Shown: piece after piece, positions 24,646-36,058 of the stretch | Position numbering within the stretch: position 1 is the first letter of the stretch | Layout: the number at the start of each line of letters is the position of its first letter | NCBI GenBank assembly: GCA_026182355.1 | Contig: JAPFBL010000007.1 | Coordinates: 744,001-808,000, forward strand | Direction: 5' to 3' | Length of the DNA: 64,000 bases | Origin: Hermatobates lingyangjiaoensis | Lineage: Eukaryota > Arthropoda > Insecta > Hemiptera > Hermatobatidae | Translations under genes and position numbers: made by a program | The notes under the pieces: generated by a model | What the model was told of the DNA's origin: nothing | Databases searched by the model: none | Seen by the model: the letters and a program-made list of their open reading frames with translations, nothing else

Positions 24646-25589
24646 ATAAAATACCCATCCTATCTTCCTTACAATCCCCACATTTCTTCCTTTTCCCCAC
24701 ATTAACACCCTATAATAACGAAATATCTTTGCAATAATGAAAAAAATCAAAATTTATATAAAAGATAATTAATGTAAGTAAACTAAAATGAAATAGTAAA
24801 ACAACATGATATAATAAATAAATATCCATACTATCAAATGTACGTAAAATTAATTTTTTGTTTAATTCATATCACAATGTAATTTTAGTGAAATTTTCAA
24901 GATCTTGATTTATATCAATAATCAGAATTTACACAAAACCATTTAAAGCGAGAAATTATTGCTTTATTGATAAAACTTGCTGAGTTTGAATAAGCAATGG
25001 CTGGAATGTCATATTACCGATATAATGAAAAGTGTGTTTTTAGTTTTATATAAACATATAAGGAATAAAATAGTCTTTTTTTTAGATGGGAAATAAATTT
25101 AGCGAATGGCTTATAAATTTTAAGCCAGTTAGTTAGGACTATTCTAATAAACTTTTATCTTTTTTGTTTTAAATTTGTTATCGAAATAATAAATCAAGTT
25201 TTCTCAAACGGGAAAATGATAAACAAATGGACTTCTACGTTGGGATGAAAAATACAGACAATTTTTTTAGCTTTTCAATGTATCATTGTTTTAAATTAAT
25301 TTATTCACATCTTGTTTGACTTTTTTCAAGATTATGTAAATAAATATCAGTAGTTGTCTTGATCATACTCATTAAGTCTTTGGAGACATCCGATTAAGTA
25401 AAGTTTAATATTTGTCTGTTCCCAATCGAGCTGCTTTTATATTAGGGCTAGGGGGGGAATGTGGCGCATTTAGAAACTCATTTTAGTGATTAGCCAGTCT
25501 CTTATGGGACATTTTGACTTAATCAAGTTTAATACAGAAGGAATCTTTAACAAGTACTCGATGGCGTTGCATTTTCTTCGCGGGATGGT
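24646..25589. other. AT-rich, no gene seen
   Basis: The block 'GGAATGTGGCGCATT' near 25457 recurs near 51057; otherwise nothing was recognised. Confidence 0.45.
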
Positions 25590-25705
25590 GTGTATTAAGA
25601 GTTTTCTTCCTTCACATGGGAACATGTAGCTTCATGGCCAACGTCATATTACCTGTCTTCAGTACTAAAAGAGTGCACGCTAAAACCTAACCACTCCTGA
25701 CCAAT
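25590..25705 (-). mobile_element. tRNA-derived SINE, degraded
   Basis: The minus strand repeats the head of the SINE at 11560-11745: 'caggagtggtta', then 'TTTAGTACTGA' and 'tggccatga'. The B box is damaged. Confidence 0.55.
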
Positions 25706-26884
25706 TAAAGCTCAATAATAAAACTGTTTATATTTCGAATTCAAAGTTTAAAACTTTATAGTTCAAGAGTTATGAAATGGTCAATGGTACTAGTATTCAG
25801 GTGTCTTGAAAAGAGTTGAACGGGAAGTAAAACGATTCTATTCTATGGTGTTCGGAAGGGTTGAGGAAGAATGATACTTGAATATAAGCTCTTGGACAAG
25901 GACATTTGGATGGAGAGGTCCGATTTCGCCTTCATTCGTCGTATGTTGAGTAATGTTATCAGTGGATTGCAATCCCAAATCATGCCACATGTCTGGCGTA
26001 TGAAGAGGACCTGACTATAAGAATTAATTTGGTTATTCTGTTCAATTTGGATATCACTTTTGTTCGTCTTGGCGTCATAGAACCAAACCGTAAATCCATA
26101 GATCATAGTTAAACTAATGACTACCTTATATTACTAAAACAAAGGGAAAAAATCACAACAAATGGAGTACTTTTGATTTGAGAATGGAGTAGAAATTGCC
26201 CAAGGGTTAACTTCATATTTGAAGTTTACTACAGAGGTGGTGTTTAAACGTTCCGGTGGAATCCAAAATAACATCCAGATATTTAACTTGAGTTTGGTAG
26301 AGGGATAATATGGACACCTGGATGGTGAAAAACACCCTTGCAAAACAAAATGTAGTTCTTATTCTCTAAACCATTGTAAAGCCTCATAAACAAGTTTTAT
26401 AGTCCTTTGTAGTATAGTCAACAGTGGAACACCTACAGGCCGCCGCAGTGTTATCAGTGAAGAATCCTAGCAACGCTTCTATTTAATTAAGTTTTGAAAT
26501 GGTGGGATGATTATATTTTATTATTGAATCATACAAGGGGGTTTGGGTGTGTGGAAATGTCAAAGGTGTACAGGATTGGACAAACGACAATACCCTGAGG
26601 AACCAACTATGCATCAGTCCAGTCGGGGAATGTATGTTCTTAATTGCAACAAAGTAACTGCATCCAGAGATTGAAGACTTAATAATCTTCAAAAACAACC
26701 AAAACATTTTAATTTAAATCAGGCTTGTTGAGACTTGAATGAAACCTGTTTTTCTGCTTCAAGAATACTAGAATTGACTAGGTATACGTTACATTAAGAG
26801 AGTATTACCTTTTTAATATTATTATTATCCAATTCAAATTTAATAAATAATCACAACACAGGAACTAACGAAAAGAATGTGCTG
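25706..26884. other. No gene seen
   Basis: ORFs of 69-87 codons on the minus strand (25843-26707) carry no recognisable domain and have no supporting splice sites. Confidence 0.4.
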
Positions 26885-27110
26885 CGGTATACTAGTACAG
26901 AGCTTGTCACTATTGGTGAATATTGGATTTTCGAATCCTAGTCTTGTCTATACATTTTTCATATAGAAGAAGGGAAATTTTGTGCGTATAGCAAGCAGTC
27001 AGCCCCGAGCCTGTATGATATCATTTAGGTCCCTACTCTAATAAATTTGTATAAAACAAAATTTCTGACTACGAATGTAGACTCAACCAAACAATGTGGC
27101 TCAATTTAAC
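26885..27110 (+). mobile_element. tRNA-derived SINE
   Basis: Weak A box near 26895, B-box-like TTCGAATCCTAG near 26932. The body 'gccccgagcctgtatgat' and end 'gtagactcaacc' match the SINE at 11920-12115 in order. Confidence 0.6.
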
Positions 27111-28821
27111 TAATATGAATACTAACAAAGGAAAGAAACACCACTAACAATGAAGTCCAATAAGTGTTGTCAATGAAAATAAAGAAGCTAATGACGAGAA
27201 AATCCAGCAAGACTTCTCAGTAGAGTGGATTATTGAGGTGAGTAGAGAACATGAGTTGAAACAGTAGGAGTTATCTACTGGTGACAAAAGAGTCTGTCTT
27301 CTAAACCGAAGGCTTATTTGCAGACTGATCACCCTGTGGCGTCTGTCTTGCCTTCCTGGCAATCCTGTTTATGGATAGCTAATCTATTATGATCCTTAGT
27401 GACCCCGAGGAGCAAACCTATCAATCACTGGGCATCGTCTTCGATCGTCATGTTCTCCAGAGGAGCTAGAATTTTGATAACTTTTCATAAATGATATGTA
27501 ATATATATATAAGGTTTTCATCGACACATTAAGTTTAACCGGGGAGAGGTCTTCTGTCTCTCTTAGTGTCCTGTTACAATTTACGCCAGTTCTCTCAACA
27601 TGATCGAATTAACCACGTAATAAAACCTTCATTAATAGATCAGTCGTCTACCTCACAATTTCCAAAGAATTCGGTTCAACAGTTCCAGAACTTATAACAG
27701 AGATTCCAGATTTAACACACAGAGAGAGGTCTAATATTTTTTTAACATAGCAATTTCTATTTCCTTATGTTCTTTATTTATTTTTTATTCAAAAATGAAC
27801 TTTATAAACAAATACTGACAAATTGGCTTCGACTAATACTAGTATGCAGTAGGTAACTAAGAGAATGCCAGCAAAGAAGATATAACCCCTCTCAGTAGGC
27901 CGCCGCCGGCTGGCTATACTGGATATCTTCCACACTCAAATCATTATCCCATTCGAAAGGTTTGCTGATATTTTTTGGTTGAAACTGGTATAAATAAACA
28001 TTGTGAATACTGGATAGTAAATTCGAACGAATATTGAAAAACTATATACTCGTATATTTACTAGTGTTTTGAAAGAAAGTTCTAAATCTAGATGATTTTA
28101 TAACATTTTTAAATGAACTTTTTTGAAATATGGAGTTTTTGAAATTCTCAATTCATGTATTTTAGCCAGAAATTGAAACATTTGAAATGGTGTACTGATT
28201 AGTTTTAAGTAATCAAGTGATATCGATTCCACTGGAGAAATATAATAAAAATTGATAAACAAATATTTGAAAGTTCTATGGTACAGATAAGATTAAAACT
28301 TTCTATTGAATTCATCCTTTCTACTGAAATACTTAATTAAATCTTTAGTTTGATTAAAAATTGTATTAATAAGTTTTTTTGTAAACATAAATACTAAAAA
28401 CATTTTCATACGAAAAAGTATTTCAAACCTTCTGGTGTCAATTTTAATACTATTCATATTAAAATATTAATATTTTATCATTAGAAATTTAACTAAACAT
28501 TAACTGAGTGGGTTTTATACTTGAAGTTGCTAGATCATAGGATGAGAGAGATCATAAAGTTAGGAGAGAATGAAGAGAGGAAAGAAGAAGAAGGGAAAAA
28601 GAGGAAGTAAAAAAAATAGAAGGAAAAATACAGGAAAATTCTAGAAATATATAAGTCCCTCTGCGACCTCGGTAAAAATGGAAGATTAGTGTGATATGAG
28701 TATAATAATAATAGGTATCTAAGCTGCCAAGGATGTAGCAGGTTGGGCTGCACGGATTTGAGAAGAGTGATTGTTTGGAGAAGACGTAACAGACATCTTC
28801 GGTGAATACTCCCTAAAGTGA
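27111..28821. other. AT-rich, no gene seen; purine-rich patch near 28540-28640
   Basis: The patch at 28540-28640 is GA-rich low complexity. The sequence directly left of 28822 may be decayed LINE ORF2, but no motif could be read. Confidence 0.4.
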
Positions 28822-28963
28822 CGACTATTATCCCTTCCAAAAGCTGTAATTACAAACCGTCTGAGAATCGGGCACACCCGACTTACTCATTGTTTCTTTT
28901 TGACGAGGGGAAGGCGCCCTCTTTGCCTAAACAGAGAGCAACACTAACAGTGTTAGATTTACT
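28822..28963 (+). pseudogene. LINE ORF2 C-terminal remnant
   Basis: The plus strand reads KAVITNRLRIGHTRLTHCFF, the conserved RLRIGHTRLTH segment that follows RNase H in I/R1-type LINE ORF2 proteins. A stop follows REQH. The expected (L)TVRHILTEC segment continues in another frame as NSVRFTTEP, so there is a frameshift as well. Only the tail of the element is preserved. It faces the opposite-strand LINE remnant at 29516-29702. Confidence 0.75.
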
Positions 28964-29052
28964 ACAGAGCCCTTCTGAAAAATAGAATAAAGAACCATTA
29001 GGGGTATTCCCACAAATGTATTACAGTCGCAATGGCATTTGATAATAAACAG

Positions 29053-29250
29053 ATCTATTACCGTGTACCCAAACCTTTCGGTCATAACACGGAACAAAGC
29101 AAAGCAGATTGATGTTTTTTTACGTGGTGCCCTTTAGCCACTCCACGGAATACAGACGGAACGACATACAGCCCCTCCCCCTGGATTCCGCGAAGCGCCC
29201 AAGGTGGACCTCGCGGAGGCGGGCATCCACGACAGACATCAAACCAAAGA
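29053..29250 (-). repeat. LINE 3' UTR-like repeat, copy 1
   Basis: A GC-rich block containing 'ccaaggtggacctcgcggag' and 'gcgggcatccacgac' recurs at 45968-46150 in the same orientation, with a matching left part ('cctttcgg', 'cacggaa'). It lies downstream of the minus-strand LINE ORF2 tail at 29516-29702, so it is probably that element's 3' end. Confidence 0.6.
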
Positions 29251-29515
29251 CGAAAGACATATAAATTAGACATAAAGGACATACACAACTACAACTACTC
29301 CCACAAGGTACTCAATATTCCCTTGTGGATCAAACTAAAACTAACACGTAACACCGGACATATAAATAGACACATAAGACAAACTACAGAAGGCTAATGT
29401 AAGAGGGGGATAAAAAACTCAAGGCTCAAGATGCGATGGTCAAAACCTTCTTCACTCTACCAACGCTGTACACATATTCGAGGAAGGAGGAGTGCACTAT
29501 CTTACTACTTCCGCT

Positions 29516-29702
29516 GCTACCACCAAAAACATTTCCATATGACCTCTCCAGTGCTTAACATAAACTTAACACGCAAATCAGCATATCTTTCACATTCCTC
29601 AAAAACATGTCTGACTTTTTCCGGACCCGCACCGCACTCGCACACTGGGTCTTCAATTAAACGGAAGCGATTAAGGTAGTACCGATTATCGATAATATGG
29701 AG
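29516..29702 (-). pseudogene. LINE ORF2 C-terminal remnant, opposite strand
   Basis: The minus strand reads YYLNRFRLIEDPVCECGAGP, then EKVRHVFEECERYADLR. This is the zinc-knuckle-like tail (CxC...H....C) found after RNase H in I/R1-type LINE ORF2 proteins. The frame closes after WKCFWW, and further stops follow. Position and strand suggest that the repeat at 29053-29250 is its 3' UTR. Confidence 0.75.
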
Positions 29703-30196
29703 TTATAGTTGTAGTTATAGTTATTAAGACGGATATTTAATAGGGCTGCCACTGTCTCGAAATGTCGTTCTCCTCCAAAAGTGGCTAACCCTTTCAAAAC
29801 AATAAGAAATTTGTATTTTAACATAACAACTTATTTAACTTAAATTAGAACTTATTAGTACTTAAATTAGAACTTATTTAATGTTTACCACTTCAGACCT
29901 CCATCCAAGGGCGCCAACTTGACGTAAATGCCATTCGTTCTCATAAGACATCCAAAGTTGACTGAAAGGAAACTATCCTTAGCACCGTACTAGTGTTGGT
30001 TCCATAAGTACATCCCTACAGTGGCATGTCCACGGCACTTCTCTGAGGCGAAGAAGATATCTTCAGACATTTTATCAAGTCTTTTTATTTCACTCTAATT
30101 ATGTAGGGAAAGGAACAGAGTAATTCACAAATATTACCTTCAATGATATGTGAGTGTGAAATTGTTTGAAATCATAATACATTACATTTATGAGTA

Positions 30197-30243
<47 letters not shown>

Positions 30244-30874
30244 AACTCTACATGGCTCCAATTTGAATTCAACTGGAAAAATAAGTGTAATTTCTTTGTC
30301 GATTTAGAAAAATATATGACAATAAAAAAAAGTAAGCACAAAAATGTATAATTTGTTCAATGCTAAGTTAAACCTTTTATTTACATTTCATATTCCACTG
30401 ACAGTGACCCGTCATTGATGGAAGATAGTTTTTTTTACACCTAAATTTAAAAGGAATATTACTCTGGTTGGACATTTATTTTTAAATGTCCACGTGAGAT
30501 ATTTCTTTATGCATATAGTTGGAATTAGAAGCTTTATATCTGTTTCAGCTCTTCAAGAGTTCTTTTTCAAGTTATGCAATGTACAATAGCCTGGTTTTAC
30601 GCAATTAGTTTGTTCAACGTTATGTGCTACAATAATATAATTTCATTAGTAATTAGGTTAACTAGAAAATTTAGAAACACTGTCAAAACAAATAACAAAA
30701 ATTAATATAACAATTAATTTAATTTCATAATTAAAATATTTTTTAAAATAAATTAAAAATGTTTTTAATTTTTTAATATTTAATGTAATATTTTTTGGTT
30801 TTTTATTGCCAAACAAAAGTGTTAATAAGTATTAATATTTTATTTCTAACAAACTTTAATCATATTATAGACTA
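29703..30874. other. AT-rich, no gene seen apart from a (TG)n run
   Basis: Contains a duplicated 'taaattagaacttatt' stretch near 29840-29880 and the microsatellite at 30199. No coding signal. Confidence 0.45.
30199..30241. repeat. (TG)n microsatellite
   Basis: Uninterrupted TG run of about 21 units. Confidence 0.95.
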
Positions 30875-31290
30875 CTAGCAGACGTGCCCATCTTTGACGG
30901 GTCTTTTACAAAAATTCAGAGAGGACACGTGATATTTCAAAAACTTAAGTGTTCAGTAAGTGCCTCTATATACATCACATTTGCTGTCTGTCCTTCAGGT
31001 GCTGGAAGAACGGAGTGGAAACCTCTGACTCTTTAGCAAGCAACATACAGTTGACCATGTGATAAACACTTGGTCTCACTCACTTCAATTCTTGCCGTAG
31101 TTAGAGTTTACCCTTGCGGCTTATTTATCGTCATTGCGAAATAAACGCTGACTGAAATTGCAACCGTTTTAGTGGAAACCGAATCAATGGTGTGCGTGGT
31201 ATACACACAGACTCCCCAGTAACACACCCAGTCCGCTTTGTCCGTTTGCCCTCCAGTTTGGAACATCGTTAGTTCGTGAAACCGTTTCAT
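30875..31290 (-). mobile_element. Helitron 3' end with helicase C-terminus remnant
   Basis: The minus strand encodes YFAMTINKPQG, the late helicase motif of Helitron Rep/Hel proteins (family FAMTINKxQGQT). After a stop it continues LSHGQLYVAC, then RV, and later APEGQTANVMYIEALTE, all in family order. Helitron Hel is a Pif1-like helicase used in rolling-circle transposition. In-frame stops make this copy dead. Downstream, a GC-rich hairpin segment (cccgtc...tggg) is followed by CTAG at 30878-30875 with T next to it, the expected Helitron 3' terminus. The rest of the element to the right is missing. Confidence 0.8.
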
Positions 31291-31429
31291 TTAATTGGTA
31301 TATATAAAGAAGTTGGTTTTCGTCTTCTTCCTTTCCTGAGAGTGACTGTTAAAGAGGTGTACTTTTTGAAAGTGAGTCTAATTTATATTTTCTAATCGTG
31401 TTGTATTCTTTCAAAGAATACATATATTG

Positions 31430-31431
<2 letters not shown>

Positions 31432-31502
<71 letters not shown>
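31432..31502. repeat. (AC)n(TA)n microsatellite
   Basis: About 19 AC units pass directly into about 16 TA units. The TA part abuts the PLE family A pair. Confidence 0.95.
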
Positions 31503-31505
<3 letters not shown>

Positions 31506-31690
31506 ATGATCAAACCACAATATGAAATGGGAAAACAAGACAAAGATCTTTCAACCATGACAAGCGGTCTTCGTCAGAGTCAAAAACCCAACTGAAGACC
31601 GCTTGTTACGGTTGAAAGATCTTAGGCTTGTTTTTCTATTTCATATTGTGGTTTGGTCATTGATTGTTATTTCACTTGTTTATGTGAAAT

Positions 31691-31725
<35 letters not shown>
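31503..31725. mobile_element. PLE family A inverted pair, unequal arms
   Basis: The minus-strand arm (about 31508-31595) meets a plus-strand arm (about 31588-31693). The right arm lacks the segment up to CUGACGA, so the centre is inside the unit. The terminal hairpin TTTCAC/GTGAAA-like element and 'gaaatcttta' end the right arm, followed by (TA)n to 31725. TA repeats bound both ends. Confidence 0.75.
31539..31581 (-). ncRNA. Hammerhead-ribozyme-like motif, family A, mutated stem I
   Basis: CUGACGA and GAAA are intact. Substitutions alter stem I (AGUC is changed) and one base pair of stem II, so activity is less likely than for the 34.3-kb copies. Confidence 0.45.
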
Positions 31726-31728
<3 letters not shown>

Positions 31729-32474
31729 CTATAACGCACTCACTTACAGTTTCTAATTTTTTGTTTGAACCGTTTTCAGGAGAGATAACAGAGGGAAACC
31801 AAGCCCACTGGTTCAGAGAGGTTGGAAACGGTTGGATGGTTATTGGATGAAGCCAGACTATAGGATTAGATATTACATTTTTTTATAAGTCAATTTCATT
31901 ATAAACAAATCCAAAGTAAAGTTAAAAATTATGATAAATATTTTGAAGCTAATTCTTGGTGAGGAGTAATATTTTAATATGGTCGGTTTTGGTGATTTTC
32001 TGAATATCTCTTGATATTTTTATAGAGAGCGGCGTGATTTGATTAGACGGAGTGTGAGCACGTAATTCTGCAAGAGAAGGGGAAGGTCAGAAGGGAGTCC
32101 CTTGGAGAATGGCCAAGCCGCCGTCTAATGCTACTCTGCCTTACTTTCAAATTATAAGGCAACCCTCGAGATTTGTTACCCTACCTTTACTAAATGCCTA
32201 TTATAAATAAGCCGACTTGTTTCATCTGTACCTTGCTCCATGCTCTGTTTGCTTTCCAGCAATCCACTTGCTATTCAGTTTGGCTACAAGGCACTTTGAA
32301 AGTGTCAGCCTTCTATATCCCTAACTCCACACTATAAAATAGAGAAATACCCTTCATACCTCAGAATTATTATATTTTCAGCATAATATATTGCAACTTA
32401 AATAAATAAATCTGGTAATTTTTAAATCAAATAATAATAATAAGAAAGAATAAGCTCATTGGATGTAACTTCTT

Positions 32475-32478
<4 letters not shown>

Positions 32479-32522
<44 letters not shown>
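32479..32522. repeat. (CT)n microsatellite
   Basis: About 22 uninterrupted CT units. Confidence 0.95.
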
Positions 32523-32523
<1 letters not shown>

Positions 32524-32974
32524 AGTTTAATCAATTTCGAACAAATTTAATATTAATATATATTTTACCGTCTATTGTTTAATATCTGTATCAATAGAAA
32601 CAAAAATTCTTAAAAAAGTCGTTTACTCTTTTAACGTTAACTCGTCGTTAACTCGCTCACTCTTACGGACTAGTTTATTGAATTCATGACCTTGAAGTAC
32701 AATTTCTTACATCTTAAAATCACGTAAAGTATCACATCTTACATATATTTTAAATGTTATCTAAAAGGCGAGAATAACACAGATTTTAATCAAATTAGTG
32801 TGAAAAGATTTTTTGAAAAATGAAAACGTCCAACCTTATTTCACATAAAATACTCCAAAAAATAGTTCTATTTTTGTATCGAGCTTACTCTTTGATGTCA
32901 GGAATATGATAACTTAACAATGAAGATTTGGTTATTATTGCGCTTTCATTTTTAAATCTACTGCTCAAGCAAAC

Positions 32975-33030
32975 CCACACACACTCTCTCTCTCTCTCAC
33001 ACACACACACACAAGCACACACACACACAA
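32975..33030. repeat. Compound (CA)/(CT) microsatellite
   Basis: Short CA, CT and CA runs in succession with single-base interruptions. Confidence 0.9.
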
Positions 33031-34054
33031 ACACATTCATTGGGGCAATTTCCAAAACGTGATTGGATTCAGGAGATCTTAAAACGGGCATTTCAATTAG
33101 CAACACAATTTCATATTTTTGACCCGAATCCAGTACTTTAATTTCTCCTTATTTCATGTAGAGTGTAAATGAAAGTAAAACCTCATAATTGAAAATTATA
33201 TATCAAGTTTCGACACAAAAATATTATTATCAAAATCAAAGCAACGCGTTTTCAAGAAGTACTATTCTTGATCAAGTTTACCAACTTATAGCGTGAAGGT
33301 AGAACAAGAATGTGTCTGAATCTTGAACTACCATAAGGTCCAGTTCATGATTTTTTAGGTTTAAGCAGATAAAAGTGTCAGAGTAAGAGCCGTATGCATT
33401 CCGAATTTGGAACCAAAGGCGTAGTTTTTATTTTTATAGTAAAACAGCTTTATGTACAAATCTGTCCTATATATTTCAAGGACAGATATATACTCATAAT
33501 TACTCAATTTATGAGTAATTATTATATGTACAACTAATGACAAAAACGCTCATTACAAATGCCGTTCTAGATTATGAATTGTGATATATATTGCTGAGTA
33601 AGTTGACCCCCATTGTGAGTAAGTGGTAAATTAAGTAATTTTTTTTTATTTATTTATTTAGTACAGTTAAAACTCTAGTGAGCTTAAATTTTATTTCCTT
33701 ATGGTGTTCCAATATGTGTTGAACGAAAATCCAAAGTTCAGGTCCCTTAAATCTAATAATATAAGTTTCCCAAATTGGTCAGTCAGTGTGTACGTATTTA
33801 CGTGCGCGAGTAAGTGTTTATAGATATCTCAAAAACAAAAAGAGCTATTATCACAAAATTTTTTACATCAGTTTCTAATATCTCTGAGCGGAACCAAATT
33901 CCCAGTCTGAATTGACGAAAAGGTCCAGCACCAAAACTGCACATTGTTTACGCTACTCTGTATGAAAACAATCGGGTTCTTTCGTTTTTTTTAAACTCTG
34001 TACATACGGTTTTCACTAATATCGCTGAGATTCCAGTCTTTTAGTTGACATTCA

Positions 34055-34056
<2 letters not shown>

Positions 34057-34100
<44 letters not shown>
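34057..34100. repeat. (TA)n microsatellite
   Basis: About 22 TA units. It borders the PLE cluster on its left side. Confidence 0.95.
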
Positions 34101-34107
<7 letters not shown>

Positions 34108-34258
34108 GTTATCATAAGAAAACAAAAAAGAAACTAACACTTACTACTATCGATCATTTCGGCTATCACGCCGTCCTCAGGGAATTTAGGAAAAGGGAAA
34201 AGACCACAGGAGCGGAGACGTGGAAGTGTCCACCGATCGACACAAAGTCTATTTATAC
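34101..34258 (-). mobile_element. PLE-terminus-like fragment, family F
   Basis: The minus strand at 34180-34155 reads CUGAGGA, one extra C, a GGC/GCC stem, then GAAA. This is the hammerhead-like order seen in the other families. Stem I pairing is not found and stem III is irregular. The fragment lies between TA repeats on both sides, like the family A units. No ORF. Confidence 0.45.
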
Positions 34259-34307
34259 GTATATATATATATATATGATCAAACCACAATAAGAAATGGG
34301 AAAACAA

Positions 34308-34350
34308 GACTAAGATCTTTCAACCGTAACAAGCGGTCTTCGTCAGAGTC
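34308..34350 (-). ncRNA. Minimal hammerhead-ribozyme-like motif, family A
   Basis: Identical to its plus-strand partner at 34388-34430; see that entry for the structure. Confidence 0.65.
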
Positions 34351-34387
34351 AAAAACCCAACTGAACGGTTTGTTCAGTTGGGTTTTT

Positions 34388-34430
34388 GACTCTGACGAAG
34401 ACCGCTTGTTACGGTTGAAAGATCTTAGTC
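34388..34430 (+). ncRNA. Minimal hammerhead-ribozyme-like motif, family A
   Basis: A 43-nt type I layout. Stem I is GACU at the 5' side and AGUC at the 3' side. The core is CUGACGA. One unpaired A comes before stem II, which is GACCG/CGGUU with loop CUUGUUA. GAAA follows. Stem III is A-U plus G-C closing a two-base AU loop. U is at the cleavage position, satisfying the UH rule. Hammerheads with very short stem III are documented in PLEs. The extra base before stem II departs from the textbook fold, so self-cleavage is inferred, not shown. Confidence 0.65.
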
Positions 34431-34493
34431 TTGTTTTCCCATTTCTTATTGTGGTTTGATCATTGATTGTTATTTCACGTGTTTATGTGAAAT

Positions 34494-34497
<4 letters not shown>

Positions 34498-34529
<32 letters not shown>
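34498..34529. repeat. (TA)n between PLE families A and B
   Basis: About 16 TA units separate the family A palindrome from the left end of the family B palindrome. Confidence 0.95.
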
Positions 34530-34533
<4 letters not shown>

Positions 34534-34683
34534 AAAATTTGGAAGCAGTCCTTCTTTTAAGCATATTTCGTTGAACAGCTGACCGTATTTCGCTGATGTC
34601 ATTTTCTTCACTAGTTTTTCAAGGTTTCTGAATACCTTCTTCTTTCCTTCATCCAAACGTTGGAGAATGTTAATTAAGTTATA

Positions 34684-34722
34684 ACCGACATGTTTCGACT
34701 GGCTTCCAGTCATCTTCAGGGT
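34684..34722 (-). ncRNA. Hammerhead-ribozyme-like motif, family B left arm
   Basis: Inverted counterpart of 36059-36097, same structure. Confidence 0.6.
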
Positions 34723-34827
34723 GATTAATTAAACAAAGAGGAAAATTATTAGTCTTTGGAGTTGGTATTAAAACACATTATATAGTAGAAGTTTGAAGTA
34801 GCTGCTCTTGGGCCTGATTCGCAAGGG

Positions 34828-35386
34828 CTACTGACTGAGGTGGGGTGGATGGTGGGGTGGGGTACTGACAGTTAACGGTTTTTTCATCCAATCAGGCGCG
34901 TATAGTTTAAGTACTCTCTCGCTACTACCCGTTTGAATATTTATTGTAGGTTTATTCTGTTTAATTATTATTGCTTCTGCGATTTGCAGTCGATTGAAGT
35001 TGTTTTCTTTTCTAATTATTTTAGTTCCACTCACGAGTAGGTCTCTAGTTATTTTGGTATTATGCTTGTCCTCTGAATGTTTCTTGGGACCGCCTATAGA
35101 AAGGTGCATGGTAAGTCTTCTCGACAGTGATGTAGTTGTCATCCCAATGTATGAATCGTTGCAGGGCTCACGGTCCCCGATTTGACAGGTGTATTCATAC
35201 ACGAGATTAGACTCCTTCAGTTGAGAATCTTTAACCTTATTGCTATTTCTCATCACTAGGCTGCTTATGGTGGGGCTCCGATAATAGGTTATTAAGGCGA
35301 CCTTATCCTCGGGTGAGGTGCATTTTATATTCTTCTTAATTATATCCTTGAGTACGCGTTCGTCTATTTTGTGGTCTTCCGAATAC
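34828..35386 (-). pseudogene. PLE protein C-terminus, GIY-YIG endonuclease, left copy
   Basis: This 5'-truncated PLE coding segment resembles the one in the right arm. It shows the pre-endonuclease linker (EDHKIDERVLKDIIKKN), a VYEYTC and DSYIGMTTTSLSRRL core, matching the GIY-YIG nuclease with its catalytic arginine region, and the SINIQ-like tail TINIQTGSS. GIY-YIG domains nick target DNA for PLE insertion. A one-base difference in a C-run near the 3' end gives this copy a different, shorter tail (HHPPHLSQ) from the right copy. Any start codon upstream of 35386 would come from the opposite arm, so it is not a native start. Confidence 0.85.
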
Positions 35387-35393
35387 GAAATCA

Positions 35394-36003
35394 GTATTCG
35401 GAAGACCACAAAATAGACGAACGCGTACTCAAGGATATAATTAAGAAGAATATAAAATGCACCTCACCCGAGGATAAGGTCGCCTTAATAACCTATTATC
35501 GGAGCCCCACCATAAGCACCCTAGTGATGAGAAATAGCAATAAGGTTAAAGATTCTCAACTGAAGGAGTCTAATCTCGTGTATGAATACACCTGTCAAAT
35601 CGGGGACCGTGAGCCCTGCAACGATTCATACATTGGGATGACAACTACATCACTGTCGAGAAGACTTACCATGCACCTTTCTATAGGCGGTCCCAAGAAA
35701 CATTCAGAGGACAAGCATAATACCAAAATAACTAGAGACCTACTCGTGAGTGGAACTAAAATAATTAGAAAAGAAAACAACTTCAATCGACTGCAAATCG
35801 CAGAAGCAATAATAATTAAACAGAATAAACCTACAATAAATATTCAAACGGGTAGTAGCGAGAGAGTACTTAAACTATACGCGCCTGATTGGATGAAAAA
35901 ACCGTTAACTGTCAGTACCCCCACCCCACCATCCACCCCACCTCAGTCAGTAGCCCTTGCGAATCAGGCCCAAGAGCAGCTACTTCAAACTTCTACTATA
36001 TAA
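35394..36003 (+). pseudogene. PLE protein C-terminus, GIY-YIG endonuclease, right copy
   Basis: Plus-strand copy of the same PLE segment. Linker first (HKIDERVLKDII, then EDKVALITYY), then GIY-YIG nuclease (VYEYTC, CNDSYIGMTTTSLSRRL, and a KHNTKITRDLL segment), then YAPDWMKKP and a Pro/Thr-rich tail ending LLQTSTI. At least one Ser/Thr replacement (STLVMRN here, SSLVMRN on the left) and a C-run length difference separate the two arms. In intact PLEs this domain follows the reverse transcriptase, which is missing here. The frame is otherwise open across about 200 codons, implying recent insertion. Confidence 0.85.
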
Positions 36004-36058
36004 TGTGTTTTAATACCAACTCCAAAGACTAATAATTTTCCTCTTTGTTTAATTAATC

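Larger units (their letters stand above)
31726..34056. other. No gene seen; microsatellites and a possible old repeat
   Basis: Apart from the two microsatellites listed below, this is AT-rich. The stretch 33700-34040 ('gtcagtcagtgtgtacg', 'tctcaaaaacaaaaagagct') looks like a decayed interspersed repeat with no coding content. Confidence 0.4.
34277..34497. mobile_element. PLE family A perfect palindrome
   Basis: Arms 34277-34366 (minus) and 34372-34461 (plus) are identical over 90 bp about a 5-bp spacer (ggttt). The right side continues through the terminal hairpin TTTCAC/GTGAAA and 'tcttta' into (TA)n at 34498. The left arm stops directly at (TA)n (34259-34276). This is the best-preserved family A copy. 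No protein is encoded. It lies a few tens of bases from the family B palindrome. Confidence 0.85.

Noticed and set aside
34994..35786. 63-codon ORFs antisense to both GIY-YIG copies
   Set aside because: Identical shadows of the PLE coding region.
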